10,573 nucleotides of DNA. Origin: Methanobacterium sp. GTDB lineage: Archaea > Methanobacteriota > Methanobacteria > Methanobacteriales > Methanobacteriaceae. The notes beneath the pieces were generated by a model. It ran no database searches, had not been told where the DNA came from, and worked only from the letters and a program-made list of their open reading frames with translations. Made by a program: the position numbers and the translations under genes. The DNA is taken from positions 1-10,573 of the forward strand of contig JAUNXM010000061.1 in assembly GCA_030539815.1 (NCBI GenBank), read 5' to 3'. Positions 10,090-10,573 of this stretch are shown here, one piece after another (position 1 is the first letter of the stretch; every line of letters begins with the position of its first letter).

Positions 10090-10573
10090 ATGTCAGCAGC
10101 AAAGATTTTAGTGGTGGAGGATGAGGGGCTTACTGCAATGGAGCTCCAGAGAAAACTAAAAACATGGGGGTATGAAGTTCCATCATTTGCTTTTTCACGT
10201 AAGGATGCAGTTCGAAAAGCAAAAGAAATTAAACCGGATCTAATTTTAATGGATGTCATGCTCAAAGGCCAGGGCGATGGAATAGATGCTGCCCTAGAGA
10301 TCAAAAACATTAGAGATATTCCCATCATTTATTTAACTGCCTACGGTGATGTAAAAACTCGCAAAAGGGCTGAATTCACCAACCCCAATGCCTACATAAT
10401 CAAGCCATTTGAAGAAAATGAATTACAGGATAAAATTGAAAATGCATTATCTGAACATAAAATTGAAAAAAAATTATATGAAATTGGTCAACGCCTGGAT
10501 AACAAATTAACAGACTCTGGAGTTATAGTTATTGATTCCAGTGCGGTAGTAAAATATTTCAATTCTTATGCTT
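10090..10573 (+). CDS. Response regulator receiver protein with start of a PAS-like domain (3' end outside window)
   Basis: ATG at 10090 follows AGGAGG (10076-10081) by eight bases. 161 codons are visible and the frame is still open at the window edge. Residues 1-120 are a CheY-like receiver: acidic pocket E10-D11-E12 in ILVVEDE, phosphoacceptor Asp55 in LILMDVML, Thr83 in YLTAYGD and Lys105 in YIIKPF, so phosphorylation should work. A charged linker (about 112-140, DKIENALSEHKIEKKLYEIG) leads into GVIVIDSSAVVKYFNSYA, which looks like the first strands of a PAS domain. Methanobacteriales have many receiver-PAS proteins, some continuing into histidine kinases; whether this one does cannot be seen. 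There is no DNA-binding domain in the visible part. No cognate kinase is present in the window. Confidence 0.9.
   Translation, partial: MSAAKILVVEDEGLTAMELQRKLKTWGYEVPSFAFSRKDAVRKAKEIKPDLILMDVMLKGQGDGIDAALEIKNIRDIPIIYLTAYGDVKTRKRAEFTNPNAYIIKPFEENELQDKIENALSEHKIEKKLYEIGQRLDNKLTDSGVIVIDSSAVVKYFNSYA

Noticed and set aside
10074..10328. Minus-strand frame opposite the response regulator
   Set aside because: Antisense shadow of the receiver domain, whose active-site residues are all intact.

Overview
The window is a stretch of an archaeal chromosome, most likely from a mesophilic methanogen of the Methanobacteriales (Methanobacterium-like). Three things point there: three coenzyme M biosynthesis genes (comC, comD, comE), an archaeal KH-domain beta-CASP nuclease (aCPSF1/FttA) next to the proteasome beta gene, and archaeal expression signals (TTTATATA-type TATA boxes, GGTGAT/GGAGGT ribosome binding sites, oligo-T ends). 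Intergenic DNA is very AT-rich. No tRNA, rRNA, CRISPR array or mobile element was seen.

Left part (1-1710): a MarR-family regulator, cut by the window edge, points left. Diverging from it are a nitroreductase-fold flavoprotein and a flavoredoxin-type FMN protein. This looks like a small redox locus. The shared intergenic region carries the same heptamer (TTGTACA) near both candidate promoters.

Middle part (1845-7984, all on the minus strand, read right to left): psmB (proteasome beta), the aCPSF1 termination nuclease, purM (AIR synthetase), comC (sulfolactate dehydrogenase), comD and comE (sulfopyruvate decarboxylase subunits). ComC oxidises sulfolactate to sulfopyruvate and ComDE decarboxylates it to sulfoacetaldehyde, on the way to coenzyme M. 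The spacing and TATA-like elements suggest several transcription units rather than one: psmB(-aCPSF1), purM, comCD and perhaps comE. The termination-factor gene has a 17-bp palindrome followed by a T-rich stretch on both its 5' and 3' sides, which is the most interesting regulatory pattern here.

A 448-bp gap (7985-8432) holds the psmB promoter, further TATA-like elements and a 10-codon ORF with a strong ribosome binding site. It leads into a tRNA-wyosine enzyme gene (taw2-like) whose mRNA may be nearly leaderless.

Right part (8433-10573, plus strand): taw2, a second nitroreductase-fold protein with a palindrome between its TATA box and start, then a response regulator (receiver domain followed by the start of what looks like a PAS domain) that runs off the window. 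The regulator's upstream region has an inverted repeat placed symmetrically around a TATA-like sequence and an AT-rich hairpin with a T tract just before the ribosome binding site.

Most gene functions are family-level calls from motifs in the translated sequence. Promoters, operators and terminators are read by eye and not computed.
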